Shown here one piece after another: positions 1-13,377 of a stretch of 64,000 nt of DNA (the first letter of the stretch is position 1; each line of letters starts with the position of its first letter). The DNA lies in the NCBI GenBank assembly GCA_009617715.1, contig VTFK01000046.1:682001-746000 (forward strand), written 5' to 3'. The position numbers were made by a program, and so were the translations under genes. Below the pieces are notes generated by a model. That model was not told the DNA's origin, did no database searches, and saw only the letters and a list, made by a program, of their open reading frames with translations. This DNA comes from Plectrocnemia conspersa (taxonomy: Eukaryota > Arthropoda > Insecta > Trichoptera > Polycentropodidae).

Positions 1-119
1 ATCTCTTTTTTTAAACATATTAGATATAAGTTTCCCTGATTAATAATTAGCTTTTGGAATTATAAATATTCAGAAAGTCTAGAATCTATATTCAAAAGTC
101 CAGACGATTGTGAGAATAC

Positions 120-470
120 GTGTTAAAAACGTAATAAATAGTACGACAAATGTATTTGTTATGTGCTAGTAAAATTATATGATTTCAACTTTTTTTATAT
201 GTATTAATATATATATATATTTACATACTTATCATTATTTATTTATTTCATTGTAAATGTTACAGTGAATGTTTATTTTTTAGTAAAGTTATCTTTTTTT
301 ACTAGTTGAGTCAAATACATTTTCACTAATAAATATATATTTCTACTAGCAAAAATATAAATTAACTGATGCTGCTCTTAAATATCTATGAAACTCAATT
401 TGACAGTTGCGAAACGTCCATTTGCTGTTCATACCCAAACCTAATCTAATAAATGTTCTAAAAGTATGTT
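120..470 (+). repeat. Repeat family R2, copy A
   Basis: AT-rich dispersed repeat. Blocks such as TTCTACTAGCAAAAATATAA and CTATGAAACTCAATTTGACA recur in reverse at 18900-19290 and forward at 58080-58270. It directly precedes an R1 block here, and the same order (R2 then R1, on the opposite strand) is seen at 17.4-19.3 kb, so R2 and R1 are probably parts of one larger non-autonomous element. No coding capacity is seen. Confidence 0.75.
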
Positions 471-641
471 CTAAAAAGTGTTTTAAAAATATGATAGCTA
501 CCCTTACCGATATTACTTTTGACATATTGTATAAAATGGTATATTCAAACCAAATTTTGGTCAATAGGAGAGCGCAAAAACAATTATCTCTTCTCAGAAG
601 GCAAAAATTCACGTCAAAAGCAATAAAATCGTGTCGGCGCC

Positions 642-683
642 GTTGCAGTGGGAACGCTCGGTAACGAGCGTTTCCACTGCGAC
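642..683. repeat. Hairpin at the R1 end
   Basis: AGTGGGAACGCTCG at 647-660 faces CGAGCGTTTCCACT at 665-678 with one mismatch and a GTAA loop; pairing continues outward by GC and further pairs. The same hairpin is at about 50957-50989 and half of it is at about 62924-62938, so it marks a fixed point of the R1 element. Confidence 0.85.
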
Positions 684-720
684 AATTGCTTTTGACGATT
701 TTGATTTTAGATATTTTAAT

Positions 721-1048
721 CTCTTCTATTGGTCAACATTGGGCTTAGATGTACTTCATTTGATCATTATATTGCTAATATGCACGCTAGGTAACCGAAC
801 GTTCCTACTGCGACGGCGACGGCACGATTTTATTGCTTTTGACTTGGATTTTTGACTTCTGAGAAGAGATAATTGTTTTTTGTACTCTCCTATTGGTCAA
901 AATTGGGTTTAGATGTACTTAATTTGATCATTATATTGCTAATATGCACGCTAGGTAACCGAACGTTCCTACTGCGACGGCGACGGCACGATTTTATTGC
1001 TTTTGACGTGAATTTTTGCCTTTTGAGAAGAGATAATTGTTTTTTGTA
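721..1048. repeat. Tandem duplication, 164-bp unit, two copies
   Basis: Two nearly identical consecutive units, each running from CTATTGGTCAA-like sequence through CGAACGTTCCTACTGCGACG to TTGTACTCTCC. A partial third unit begins at 1049 and then diverges into the longer R1 arm. The high identity implies a recent duplication. Confidence 0.85.
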
Positions 1049-1469
1049 CTCTCCTATTGGTCAAAATTCGGTTTAGATGCGCTTTATTTGATTTTCAATC
1101 GTAATATTGTTATAAAAAGTCTCAATATATACTTGATAATCGAGCATTTTAACCACGATGGCACGATTTTATTGTTTTTTACCTGAATTTTAAATTCATT
1201 ATATGGCAACACTGAGCAGCAAATAACGATTAATTATCAAGTAATTATTAGATTAGATATTAGATTAGATATTTTTAATGCCTAATTAAAATATTTCGCA
1301 AAAAATATGACTTTAGAAAATATGTCGCAACGGTGCCTGATTTTTATATTTATTCGTAGCATAAAAAGGGTTAACTTGTACCTATTAATATTTATTCAAG
1401 AAATTATCTTTGGATGTTAAAAAATATATTAAATGCCATTTTTGTCATGAGGTCTGGTTTCATTGTTTT

Positions 1470-2290
1470 CCCACTTATATTTATATTTTTTAAGATGAAT
1501 AAAAATATGTTTTTACAAATAGTTTTAACTTACTTATTTTAGTGATACAGAGGTACTGTATTTCAGTATTGGGCGTATGAGAGTATTGTACTAAAATAAT
1601 TTAGATTACTTTAAAAACCATTGCAACTAAAGTAGTTTTTTATACTATTTGTTCTTAGTATTTGTGTGTTGATATCTATTTCAGTATTTATACATTATGG
1701 TAATGTTAGTTTATGTTCACTAAATATTCTAATTTGTATTTCAGAATCTTTAGTATTAATTTTCAATTTACACAAATACTTATTTTAGAATAAAAGACGC
1801 GCTGCGGTTGTTTCAAAGTGATACGATACCAAGCAAACTGTATCATCTGACAAAAGTCCGCACTTGGGCAATTCAGGAATATCGTTGCTATAAATTAGGA
1901 AGAGATAAGAGCCTAATAGCCTTCCTTGAGAGTTGCCAGCGGGTATTGATTTCGTCTTTCACCAAGACAACAAATTTTCTTTCATTAAGATATGATTTTA
2001 TCACTTAAATTACAATAGATATATGTGGACACTAATTTAACTGTACAACGATATTTTCAGCATATTATTTTTATGTAAAGTTACACACATTGAACTTAGC
2101 TACTTCATTAGATATTTTTATTTTATAACTCACTTTTAATACGTTTAAAGTTCGGGCTTCATATTATGAATTTTTATTTCTTAGTACGATTTAAGCATAA
2201 AACGATAATAAATAAAACATAAGTTTATGTTTCTTTCTATCCTTTGCGGCTTTTACCACACAAATATCTATACTCTATCCTCGTACATCG
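1470..2290. other. AT-rich stretch, nothing recognised
   Basis: Contains only short open frames (for example 1808-2008) with no recognisable domain. No RNA gene or repeat with a partner elsewhere in the window was noticed. Confidence 0.5.
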
Positions 2291-2640
2291 TAGCCTAAAC
2301 CGCGTTTGCCGACCCCTGGCCTGGCCCACGCTTCATCAATGGACCAATTGAGATTGGCAGCGGTTAGGCGCGTTTCCACCGATACACAGCGTGTTCGCGG
2401 GAGTGTTTTATTATTTTATTACGTATCCGTGAAAGACCTGGTTTGGGAAATCTCTCCCGCGGACGCGTACGTGATATAAATTTTTACGGGGAAACTTTGG
2501 GCGAGAAATCGCCAAAGAGAAATCGCGGGCAGGTGCCGGGGATTGATAAAGGATGATCCGCGGGTGAAAAATTCACGAGGGCAACCGATTGAACCGAGCG
2601 GAGAGTTTTCTTTATAGGAATATTTTATGGATGAATACGG
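2275..2640. other. GC-richer island; possible conserved non-coding or repeat end
   Basis: Clearly richer in G+C and CpG than its surroundings. It includes a hAT-like terminal sequence read on the minus strand (2318 to 2304). No credible coding frame; the minus-strand open frame 2691-2419 has no known motif. Function unknown. Confidence 0.35.
2304..2318 (-). mobile_element. hAT-like terminal inverted repeat remnant
   Basis: Minus-strand CAGGGGTCGGCAAAC is a typical hAT transposon terminus and differs by one base from the end at 33562-33548. The matching opposite end was not found nearby. Confidence 0.4.
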
Positions 2641-3216
2641 GTGTTGGATATATGTACGCAGGCAATTTTGTGTTGTGAATATTTGAAACATTTTTCAATG
2701 TGCGTAAAAATAACGATCAACATATAAAAATAGCATTATGTATGAGGGATAGCCAGTTTTTCGAGGAGTACAGGATGATCGATATTTAATTTAAATATTT
2801 TTAATACATGTGTATAAAATTATCTGAGCTCATAAAATATATATGTATATCATATCAAAAGGGCATCATTTGAGGCGGATATAAACCAAATAATCACGAT
2901 TTTTAATGGTTTTACTCATTATCGGCATTTATAATATTAACTTTGACTATCTTTATAATGATCATTGAATACTAATATTCATGTTTTTAAATTGAAAACC
3001 ACTAATTTGAACATATTTCTGAAATGTATGCTGAGTATACATCACCGGAGCATGTAATTTTTTTCACAGTAAATTTTTTTTTAAAAAATGTTTTTTAAAT
3101 ATAAACTATTTTTTGTTAAATGCTTATATGATACTGTCTTGAACTGAAATAGCTCATTATTAGAGAATTTTTCATATTTCTGATCTAACTCGATTTTAAT
3201 CAACCGTCGCGATATT

Positions 3217-3272
3217 CAACCGTGAGATAAGAAAAATCTAGGTAAACCTAATCAGTGATGATCGATCTCGAA
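3217..3272 (+). repeat. Repeat family R7, copy 1
   Basis: CCGTGAGATAAGAAAAATCT followed by AACCTAATC...GTGATGATC...GATCTC recurs at 48336-48395 and, in part, at 50346-50396. This is a short dispersed repeat; its boundaries are not clear. Confidence 0.55.
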
Positions 3273-5499
3273 ATTATTATTATACGAGCATAATAATCAC
3301 TAATTCCAATCTCCCAGATAGAATTTAAAAACACGAAGGTCTACATGGTATTCGAATGTTATGGATATTTTTTAGATACGCAGTCATGCTATATATATTT
3401 TTAATAAATTTTATGGCGCATTTATTTCTTATAAAATATGTGTTGAAAGAATGTACGAAACTGTTCACATTATAAATTTTAATAATATGAACAGATACTA
3501 TCGCAGAATATATAAAATGGTCTATATCATGTAATATATCTGCTGTAAGATTCAGTAAAAAAAAAAGCATATTTATATTTTAAGCCTGCTTCTGTTATAA
3601 AGATTGCTGCAAAAGATTTCACACTTAATTTTGTTTTAAACAAAGCGTTTGTTAATCAAAAATATTAAAAGAGATATTCTCTTAAATGTTGAACTAATTT
3701 TTTTTGTGATTACAGCAATATTGGCAAAATCTAGTTTTTTGAAAAAAGCGTCTAGCACCAACGCTTGAAAGATTTTTATTATATCTGTAAATTCTAAAAG
3801 AATTAGATTTCTGACTCAATAATTGAAATGCAAACCAACTAGAAAATTAATAGCCCTGTTGAAAAAAGTAATTGGTATTGGACAGGTGAGCCCAGATTGA
3901 TTAATCAAATCAGTCGGCGTGAAAACCAAAGGGCTTTTATATTTAGCCTCTCGCTTTTCGCAATGGGAAATCGTTTAACTCTTTTAATTTGCGCATTCGC
4001 CCCCGAGCACTGCGGTCAATTTCTGTGAATATCAGTGGAGGTTATTTAATCTGTGAAATGAAAGAAGGACGGATTTAATTGGAGCTATCGTGCAGCTTCA
4101 TTTTGAATTTTATAGGTTTATTTAATGTCAATATATTAACATATACATAATATATGCCAATGAAGCCAAACATTAATGTATTCAAGCAATAAATGCTTTG
4201 TAATAAGTAAAAATCTAACTAACACACATATTCTGGATTTGTCATGTTATTAGTATACGAAATGATTTATTACTCTAGTGAAAACGATTGGGTTGAACTT
4301 CGTATATGAACCTTTGTGATCGACTATGGGGTGAAATGGTAATTAATCGTTCTCAATATGTCAATATTTTATAATAGGAGATATCGTTTCTTAAGGATTA
4401 TTTATTAGTAAAATAAAACACTTTGTAATACGAATAGTCTAATCAAAGTGGGGCAAAAATACACACTTACTTATTAACCCCATACAAAATGTTTCAAAAA
4501 CCTATACTTTTTCACACCGGTAAAACATTACTTTTTATAAAAAATCTATATTCATAAAAAAATAAGTTTCAATTCTTGTTCCATTCTTCGTATTTTTTAC
4601 AAAAAATGGAGTAATAAAATATATGGTATGTGCATACCATTGGCCTTGCATCAGCTAAGACTTGGCGGAAGTGTACATCTGAATTCAGTATTACACCTTC
4701 TTTATAAATCATAAAAAAATTCTAGTTGGTAGTTTTCGCTTCATAGGAAAAAATGTAGAATATTAAAGATTTAACTTTAGATGCTATTATATTTTATTTG
4801 TAGTTAAATGTTTAACCATTTCGGTTCAAACATTAGATAGACAAACTTATTTATAACTGGAAAGACAATTTGTCTTTCATGAGTTTCTGGGTTAAAAAGT
4901 TCAGTACAACAAGTAAGTTAATTAAGTAAACGTGTCTGTGAGACACTTGGAGTTGTACTCGTTAAATATTCACGTTACTCAATCGTTTGCGCGATACTGA
5001 AATGCGGTCTGAAATATGAATGGAAATCGTTCATGAAAGTTGCAAGCGGATTAACGAGCGAGACAAGTTACAGCGTTTTCGATGAAACGGTGTAAAAAAA
5101 ACGGAAACTGAGTCGTTTTTTATGATAGTGTCGTGCAAGATTTATATGTAGTGATTCGTGAAAGGGTTTTTGTGGACTGCTTCCGTGTAATAAATAAATA
5201 AAAACGTAAAAGAAAATGTAGATTTAGTATATCGTCTCATAAATTACGTATACTACTAAAATATATTAGAGTTGAACTAAATTTATTATAACAAAAAAAT
5301 AAATTTAATTATGATAAAAAAATGCAATAAGTATTTATTTATAAAATTTAAATTACTTACTTTTATTTTTCTTAATATGTAACATATTCCTAATATATCT
5401 TTTAATAGCATTTTTGCCTGATTTATTTATCAGATACTGCACATATTAAATTAACACGTTTTTCATACATAAAAGCATGAATTTTGTAGTTGCTTCGAT

Positions 5500-5660
5500 A
5501 GTATGTCTTCGATTGTGTCAATAGGAATCCTTCTTGAAGTTTTCTTGGGTACTTGTGTACTTGGGTACTTGTCCGTGGAACGAAGTAATGATCGTGTAAG
5601 CTCGTCGTATCCTCACCACGTACGTTGGTATGGATCAAACGATCGAGGTGTCACGTTGGC
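5500..5660 (+). repeat. Shared block with 11.93-12.05 kb (possible decayed coding piece)
   Basis: GTCGTATCCTCACCACGTAC followed by GTTGGTATGGATC is about 29/33 identical to 11.99-12.04 kb. Both copies read SYPHHV[R/L]W in the same frame, though the 12 kb copy then hits a stop. Either a dispersed repeat or two decayed copies of a short exon. Confidence 0.4.
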
Positions 5661-7624
5661 GCACAACATCAAAATATTATTTTACTACAAATTAGTATTC
5701 CAGTCATAGAGTGTCGAATTCTTGAGCCTAAAATTAATTCTTGGTGGCTCCAGGATGACAGTTGGGCTAAACTAAAAATCATCATAGAAGTGAAAAGGCT
5801 GAGTTAGACTGGACCATTCAAATGAATTTGTTGAATTATACTGGTAATGGACTCAAAGTCGTGTCTTTGTTCTAAAGTAATGTTTCGACCTCTATACGGT
5901 TTTTCCGGTAAGGAATAATTGTAAAATTATAAATGTAATAGTGTAATAGTGTATGCAAATAAATAAGTATATAATAATTAAAGATATTTACAAAAAACTT
6001 TAAGGCAATTGCACTAAAAACCGTTGGACCTTACTTTACTAAAAAAAAAATATTTTTTTTTAACACGTGTCAGACTACTTAAAATTTTCTTATGCATAGA
6101 AGTATTTTAAATTACTAGCATAATTCGAGAATAAATTAGGCTCGTAAACCGAAAACCTTTGTAGTAAAAAATATATTTTCGTAAATTGAATATTGTGTTT
6201 GGTTTATATACATATATACAATTTGGGTCAGTTTTAATTAATTTACTTTATTTCGTTTATGAGTCAAAGGTTATAAGCACACAAATGCTTTGATAACATC
6301 GTTCATTATATTTCCATATACAAACAATATGCCATGAATTATTTTGTGTAACGTATTCAATATACTACGATCATAAATATGTACATAGTATATACAAAAT
6401 ATTACATGCATTTGGTACAAATATGGAATGCATTTTGCAGAATTTTGTCAGATAACGTAATAAATTATGGCTGTTAAATTGTATATTGTAGTGTATAAAT
6501 CACTTGCACGTGTGTGAATTATTTTAAAAGTTTATCAAAGGCGAAATCAAACAGCACGAAAGCTCAACCATAAAATGCATATATTAAAATGTGTGCACAC
6601 GTGTGAGCTGCGACGATTTTTATTAAAACATTAGTAGGTCGCGTTGGGTGCATGCAAAACAGCAGTTGACTTTTTTTAATTAAAGCTTACTTCTATAAAA
6701 ATAATATAAAAAAGTCCCATGCAAATATGCTATAGGGTCAAAGCAAATGAGAACCCTTATAATTTTGTTTCATAGAATTTTCACCAAGTATAGAATTCAA
6801 TAGAAATATAACATATACTATTTAACTTAAAGATATAAGTAAAATTAAAATTATAATTCAGTGTTTTAATTAAGCAAATCCACTTTTTGATAAAAAAAAA
6901 TAATACCAATTACTCACACCTTTTATATTAGTTTTTTTAATAATATTTATGAGAAAAACCTATACGTGGTTTTTGGATTTTAAAATTTGGTTTTAGGTTC
7001 TTATAGATTTTTATTTTTTTAATTATAAAAAAATTTTATTCAACATATGCCTATTCAAATTAGATTTTACTCTTCTCAAATCATTAATGCATTCCTTTCA
7101 GAATAAAATTCTTATTCCAACAATTGAACATTAACTACCAGAGTTATGAGAGTATTTGAAAAATACCTAATCTCTGAAGAACAACAGTAAAAATTATTTT
7201 GCCAGATAAATAAGATTTTCATTGTAAACCAACGTCTTGTCTATTTAGTATTCTTAATATAATAATAATAATATTTATTAATTTTTAAGAATCACGTTTT
7301 TCATAGTAAATTTGTAAACTAAAAAACAACATTTTTACATGCTTGCTTAGAATGCAAAATTATTTATTGTGCTATGATTATGCTTAATTACCATTATTCT
7401 TGATATAACAAGTACATAAAATCAATGACTATATTTTAAGATACCGTAAAATATTTCAATCAGGAAATTATTGTATAAAAACATATTCCGATCATGAATA
7501 TGTATTTTAGAAAAACTATTAATGAGGGCAGTGCGTTAAAAAAACCCATAAAAAAATCAATTTACATTTTTCTTGATAAACTTGCCTGAATTTTCTATAT
7601 TTAAGTAATTTTCATACTTTATTT

Positions 7625-7720
7625 TAAGGTCGGAATAACTTAGTTCCTAAGGCCTGTTAACCCAGAAGTCACGAATTCGAGCCATGGTAGCAGACTTAAT
7701 TTTTATTTATAAAAATGTGC
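7625..7720 (+). repeat. tRNA-derived SINE-like fragment (Asn-like)
   Basis: Looks like a degenerate tRNA: an A-box-like TAACTTAGTTCCTAAGG, an anticodon-loop-like CTGTTAACC as in tRNA-Asn(GTT), and a B-box-like CACGAATTCGAGCC. The stems do not close well, so it is not a functional tRNA. It continues into AATTTTTATTTATAAAAATG, as SINE bodies do. Confidence 0.45.
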
Positions 7721-9830
7721 TATAATTAAAAACCTATTGACTATAAATTATATTAGTTTCATATTTTATGTATATGCTTACTGTTATTATTTTTGTATAA
7801 ACTATATTTTTATTTGAATAAAAATCTCATATCTCTAAAGGAACATCTTTAAAAACTCCTTAGTCAGTAAAACTATCGCTGTAAAATTTAATTTTTTCAT
7901 TTCAACATATATCTATAAATTACTTTACAATTGGGTTTTTCTCATTATGTTAAAATTATTAATTTAATTTATACTTCAAATCATCCATATCGTTTTTTTA
8001 GATTTTATTTACTTTTATTTTGCCATTACATTCTATTGCATAAATGGAATTTATTTCAAGCTAGGCTATAATTTCAGTAATCAGCTTTTTTCTAACATAG
8101 CGCATAGCTATTTTTAGTATTCAAACTCATTTTCGACAAATTGTGCGAATAATTTGAGTTTTGATTTGTTCAAAAATATACATACGTGTTATTGTAGTAG
8201 TCTTTGGAGTTAGGATTGAGAACTAAAAATAAATATTTTTATTTTTGGTGGCCATCTGGCAGTTTTATTTTTAATGCATATTTCGTGAATGTGTTCAAGA
8301 AGCGATGCAATTGGCACACCAACATCCTAATCCGCGATTCAAAAGAGCTGTTTCAAATTAGCAATATAAAAAAAGTGATACTTGGTCTTACCAGACAGAC
8401 GGGCAGGCTCTCGAAACTCAACCCCGAAGTGTCCCAGCACAAGGCTCATCAGCTGAAAATATTTCACCGACACTCTATCGAAAACTCTCCGACTTTCATG
8501 ACAGACTTGATAATTGCAGCACGATTTCCATATATATATATGGCGCCTATTTTGGCTGTAAAATCAAATCTATTTGGTCTTCAAACCCGATATACAAAAT
8601 AAATTAATGAGTGGTAATTCGACCTTCCAGTTTTCAACTGTATGGCCAATACAGTGATTTAAAAGCGAATACAGACTATTTGTCATTGTCAAATAAATAT
8701 ATTTTTGAACTACATGAATACAATGATTAAAAAAATCGGTAGAATTAGTAATGATGTAATTTATATTTAATTATAATCCTAGAGTTCAGGTGCTAGGTAG
8801 AGAAATGTAGTGCATTTTTTGTAGTTAACTTTGTGATGATCCTATTTTCAGTTCTTTTAAACCGTTTAATATATGTCAGATAGTTATAAATAAAATAGTA
8901 ATGCAACTAATTTTTCCAGATTTATAAACAATAATTAACAGTTTGTGATTTATATAATTATTTTCTATTGGATATGTAAAGCAGAGCTTTATTCATTTTT
9001 ACATAATAAATTTCACATTACCTAGTTTAAAAATTCATAATAAAATCTATAAGCAAGCTTTCAATACATTTAATATATGATATTATGTATGAAGTGTATT
9101 AAAAAAAATATGTAGTGTTGATAAAGCAGATGTGATACATACAAAAATTTATTGTATCTTAAAAATTTGACATTCTAACCAAATCCAATTTAATCATAAA
9201 ATGCCATAACGTGAACCAAATCTTATTAGATGTGATTAATCAGAATTGGAATACTAATAATTATTACTATTTAAAGGGGTGTTTTTAATAAATATACATT
9301 GACTGATTCTGCCGATATATAATGAAAACTATATTGAATACTTTATTTTATTGCATTTTTTTTTCTCGGTGTATTCAGTAATTTAACTTTTTTATTGGAC
9401 ACCGGTAAGAAATTGATTAAGCTCGCGGCCACCGGGGAAAATAATAGAAAGAGAAGAGAAAAAAAAGAATACGGAAGGAAGGAAGGCGAACGGGAAGTGG
9501 CGAGACACAAAAGAACGGAGACTTAAGCCCCGGAAAGTGTGTAACGAAGTTAGCAACAATAAATTTGTTGCTGGTAATTCTTAAACACAGGCTGCCTTCT
9601 TTATCGCTTTCAATGGCGACCGTCGATCATTCGACTAATGCACAAGTTTCCCGAGGCTTAACAGTAAAGGATTTATTCATTAACGTGTACTGGCGTGGTG
9701 AAAATTCAATATAAAGTGATGAAAAATACATTTAAATAATGTGAATCATTTTTTATGACTTTAGTTTATTAATACTAATTGACACTGTACATAGTAAACG
9801 TTCCTATAATAATAATATTGAACTTCAAGG
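7720..9830. other. AT-rich DNA with islands at 8.2-8.6 and 9.4-9.7 kb
   Basis: 8204-8602 is open for 132 codons on the plus strand, but the protein has no motif I recognise and no obvious splice context, so it is not called a gene. 9400-9720 is a purine-rich then GC-richer island with a GAAGGAAGGAAGG run. No other features. Confidence 0.45.
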
Positions 9831-9841
9831 GTAGGTGGTAT

Positions 9842-9871
9842 CATATTGAATTGACAAGTCAATTCAATATG
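9842..9871. repeat. Perfect 14-bp hairpin
   Basis: CATATTGAATTGAC is followed by a 2-base loop and its exact reverse complement. Isolated palindrome with no partner elsewhere. Confidence 0.8.
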
Positions 9872-9879
9872 CTTCGGAA

Positions 9880-12800
9880 TTCAATCAAATAACAAGTAGT
9901 CAATATAACATTGCAAACCAGTAATATTCAATATCCTTTGAATTAATAATGGATTTACAACTATAAATTGTGTATATATATATTTGAATAGATTTGTATG
10001 TGTTAAAAATGTAATACTACATTACATATATTATAGTATTATTGTTTATAAATTCAGTACTCTTAATCCATTCGCAACAATTTTATTCCATATTACTATA
10101 TGTATATCTTTAGCGTAAAAACATGATAAAAACTGATTTTGTGGAGAAAAATAGGGCCATTGCGCTGCTTTATGGCTTTCGGCATAGTTCATTTGATCCT
10201 TTATCCTCTCCCTAACGCTTGGCCTTTGGTAATAAAATTGCAGTCCTCTGGTCGAGACAGCCTCGAGCACCATCCAAACTAAAGAGTTTACCGAACAAAG
10301 GGCGGATAGGGCCGGCGTTAAATTATGTGCTCGTGTCTTTTCACTGTGACGTGCTCGTCTAAAGCCTTTTGCTGTTTAACAATAAAAGATTAATAGATAT
10401 GACATTAATTAAAATAACATCGATTGATTGAAATTGTAAGATTATGATATCTTATATACATATAATTTTATAAATTCTCAACGATGGTTTATAGAAAAAT
10501 AATTAAATAGGTTATTCCTAAGCTTTTAAACGATTACCAAAAAAGTCAATTAAAAAACTGTGAGGATGATAATGAAAGTTTTTTCTGATTCAAGAGAAGA
10601 CGTAGAAGAAATAGGGCTCGGTAATTATTGCGCAAACGAAAATTAATCACAGAAAAGTTCCTATCATAAGTGATCAATATACACGTATATGTATATTTAA
10701 GTATATGTCAATATATATATATATATGTATTATAACAAAAAAATCTGTAAATATAACATATAGTAATATGATTTTAATTTAAAAATATTTTACAATTACA
10801 TTTTCTATAATTACACATTTTTTTACTTAAAATAAAAAAATATATGGCAGTTGGAATTAAAAGTAAAATATATTTGACAATTAAACAATCTTGTGAGTGT
10901 GCAATTTTCATTTGTGCAATAATCTGATTACCAATAAACCATAAAATGACAATGGTTTGCCTTTAACAATAAGGTTTTAATATACACTCATAGAAACAGT
11001 ATTATCGATCTTGCATCGAATAACTTTATTGTACATAAGTCACGTTTAACTAGCTTTCACTAAAGGGCTTAATTTGTTTGTGAATGACCAGTATAAAATA
11101 CGTTATATTTAATCACATCACCAAACATAAGACGAACAGGAACCACTCAAATAATCACTAGTAATCAACAACGTCTACGATACCTACTCCCAAACACGGC
11201 AATCATCGACGACTACAGCAAAGACTCTCAAAATTCAGAGACTTACTAATTCGACTTTACCTCCCGATGCTAATATTTACATTTCTCTGTAATTATCTTT
11301 AAACTCCTAAATAAAACATTTTTTTTCTTCTTGCAGACTGTTTAATTCAGGCGCATTCTTTTTCATAGTGCCTTAAAAGCTCCCGGAAGTGCTTTTTGTT
11401 CTTTGTAGGTAGAAGAGCTGCTCAGTTTGAGCTTTTTTTTGACGCTACAGTGTTTTTTATTTGTCTATTCATAATAATTCTTTCCACTTTATGAAAGATC
11501 ATGATATCCGAAGGTTCCGACAAAAATTCTGAATTTTTAATGAGCTCTATTCGAGTCATATTAATTCTCAAATGGTTAAACCATAATTGTTTCTTAGTAT
11601 ATTATTAATAACTGAAGCTGTACTATACATATACTGTAAAATAAATTAAATTGTCAGACCCTCTTCATTGTTTTTTGTGTAGTTCTTTGCTTCACTATGA
11701 TTACTGTGTCATCTGTATTTAAATGAAATTTAAAAATACACAGTAATTAGCATATAAATTGCAGTTGTATAATTCTCATCAGATATCTTCTGGTTTATAA
11801 TACAGTGTAAGCAGCAACATAAGGTTAAAGTTTTCTGCACCATTTTTATCAGTGTAAATATACTTCTTAAAATATTAAAAACGTAATTCTCAACTGAAAG
11901 CAAGGCTAAAGTCTTTGAAACAAAGTAGTTGAGGCGTAGTGTTGTTGAGTGTGAAGTCTGGTTTCAGTACCGCGTTTTACACGACTTTATATCGTACGGA
12001 CCGTCGTATCCCCACCATGTACTTTGGTAAGGATCGTCTTGACTTAAAACGCGTATTTCTTAATTTTGTTCTATGTATAATGAATCGCTACAGAGTCATA
12101 AAACACAGGACGTCGCAATAATATATAAACCAGAAAATTGCCGTAAATTTTCATCAGAAAAACACTAAAACTTCAGTCAAGACTTTTACTCAAAACTTTC
12201 GTATTATAAAAATAAATTCGTTTACAGTTTAGATTCCATTTATTAAAATATAAAGTAAAATATATTTTATTTCTCTTTAACAATTTGGTAGCATACAAAA
12301 TAATCCTTTAATGCTCCCCATCAAAATTTCAAACTAGATTGTTATTAATTGGTAATCACTTCTCGTTTTGTATAAATACGCTGCACATTTTTATTGTAGT
12401 AGCTTTAGAACTTAGCTCATTAAGCTAATGATTCGATTAATATCATATTTTTCACCGTTACTATTTTTGTTATTGTAATAAATATTTCAGGATTATTTTA
12501 TGGATTAAATTTATTAGTAGAGTCTGCTTATGTATTGTGTCATTTAACACCTTTAAAAACATAACTAGTATCCTGTTTTATTAACTGCTTTAATACATAA
12601 TAAAATAGTATTTATTAAAATTATTTTATTTTTTACTATATTGGAAAATAATTAGCAGCGTGGATGAATCTCATTACTATAGGATACTTTTTTTTATACT
12701 TATAATATAATATTTACGTCATTATATAATACATTCATGTTTTATTTTGTATTAATTTTTCTGTGGAGTAGAGTGCATTAAAATTTAAATAGTCGAAGAG

Positions 12801-13320
12801 TTTCCAAAAAAATTGTTCACTCCCACTTCTGCTCCCATTTTTAAAAACAATCAAATGGCCACCGCTGGATTATCGGAAATAAAAGGAAACTAATTTATTA
12901 TAGCTTGCACTGCACATTTCCAAAATACGAAATAGACCTCGAGAGAGATAGCAAAATAAATGGATGCGATATCAAACAGCAAAACGAAAGCAAAAAATCA
13001 GCTATAAAAATCATCAATTGGCATCACAGTTTGACGTTTTAACCATGCCACTAGATTATCCCGTCGGACTGGGTCCGTGTAGGGTATAATCTGAAGATTT
13101 TCCCTGTGATATAATGCGGACCAATTATCCGACCGATTGGTCCGTCCAATCGACTATGAAGATAATGCGATAAAGCTCAACAATGAAACGTGAATCGGCG
13201 ACGTTCGTAATAATCGATTATTTCGCTAGGGCTATGTTATTTTTGTATTGTATATAGTATTGCTATTGTAAAACAATTGTAAGATTAATAACGCTAATTA
13301 CAATGTGCACTTCCACTTTT
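9880..13320. other. AT-rich DNA with islands at 10.05-10.39 and 12.83-13.21 kb
   Basis: Both islands are GC-richer, have no supported reading frame and resemble conserved non-coding sequence in texture only. 10.65-10.90 kb is very A/T-rich with TA runs. A block at 11925-12050 shares sequence with 5.5 kb. Confidence 0.45.
11925..12050 (+). repeat. Shared block with 5.50-5.66 kb, second copy
   Basis: See the 5.5 kb copy. Here the shared frame reads YGPSYPHHVLW and then a stop. The preceding CGTTTTACACGACTTTATAT is not shared. Confidence 0.4.
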
Positions 13321-13340
13321 ACACGTTCCTTACGCCGAGT

Positions 13341-13377
13341 GCTCGGCCGAGTCACTCGGTATGTTACTCGGCCGAGC
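13341..13377. repeat. Perfect 12-bp inverted repeat, GC-rich
   Basis: GCTCGGCCGAGT, a 13-base loop, then ACTCGGCCGAGC. Each arm is itself nearly palindromic around CGGCCG. GC-rich islands this symmetrical are rare in the window; possibly a MITE core or a protein-binding site. Confidence 0.75.

Larger units (their letters stand above)
540..1470 (-). repeat. Repeat family R1, copy A (compound, with hairpin and tandem units)
   Basis: A block ending in a strong hairpin (642-683), followed by its own inverted copy. The segment from about 721 to 1048 holds two tandem units of 164 bp. The GATCATTATATTGCTAATAT block occurs at 762 and 926. The outer part (about 1060-1470) matches in reverse at 17437-17730 and 18630-18775. 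R1 pieces also lie at 50600-50995 and 62690-62992. Short open frames inside are by-products of the repeat. Confidence 0.8.
2640..7620. other. Intergenic or intronic DNA with two or three GC-richer islands
   Basis: Mostly A/T-rich. Less A/T-rich islands lie at about 3880-4110 (with the palindrome TTGATTAATCAA at 3897-3908, a homeodomain-type site) and 4920-5110. A short palindrome ATGGTATGTGCATACCAT is at 4623-4640. At 6480-6680 there are two CACGTG-type E-boxes. No genes recognised. Confidence 0.5.

Noticed and set aside
8204..8602. 132-codon plus-strand open frame
   Set aside because: No known domain or compositional sign of selection; left as unassigned.
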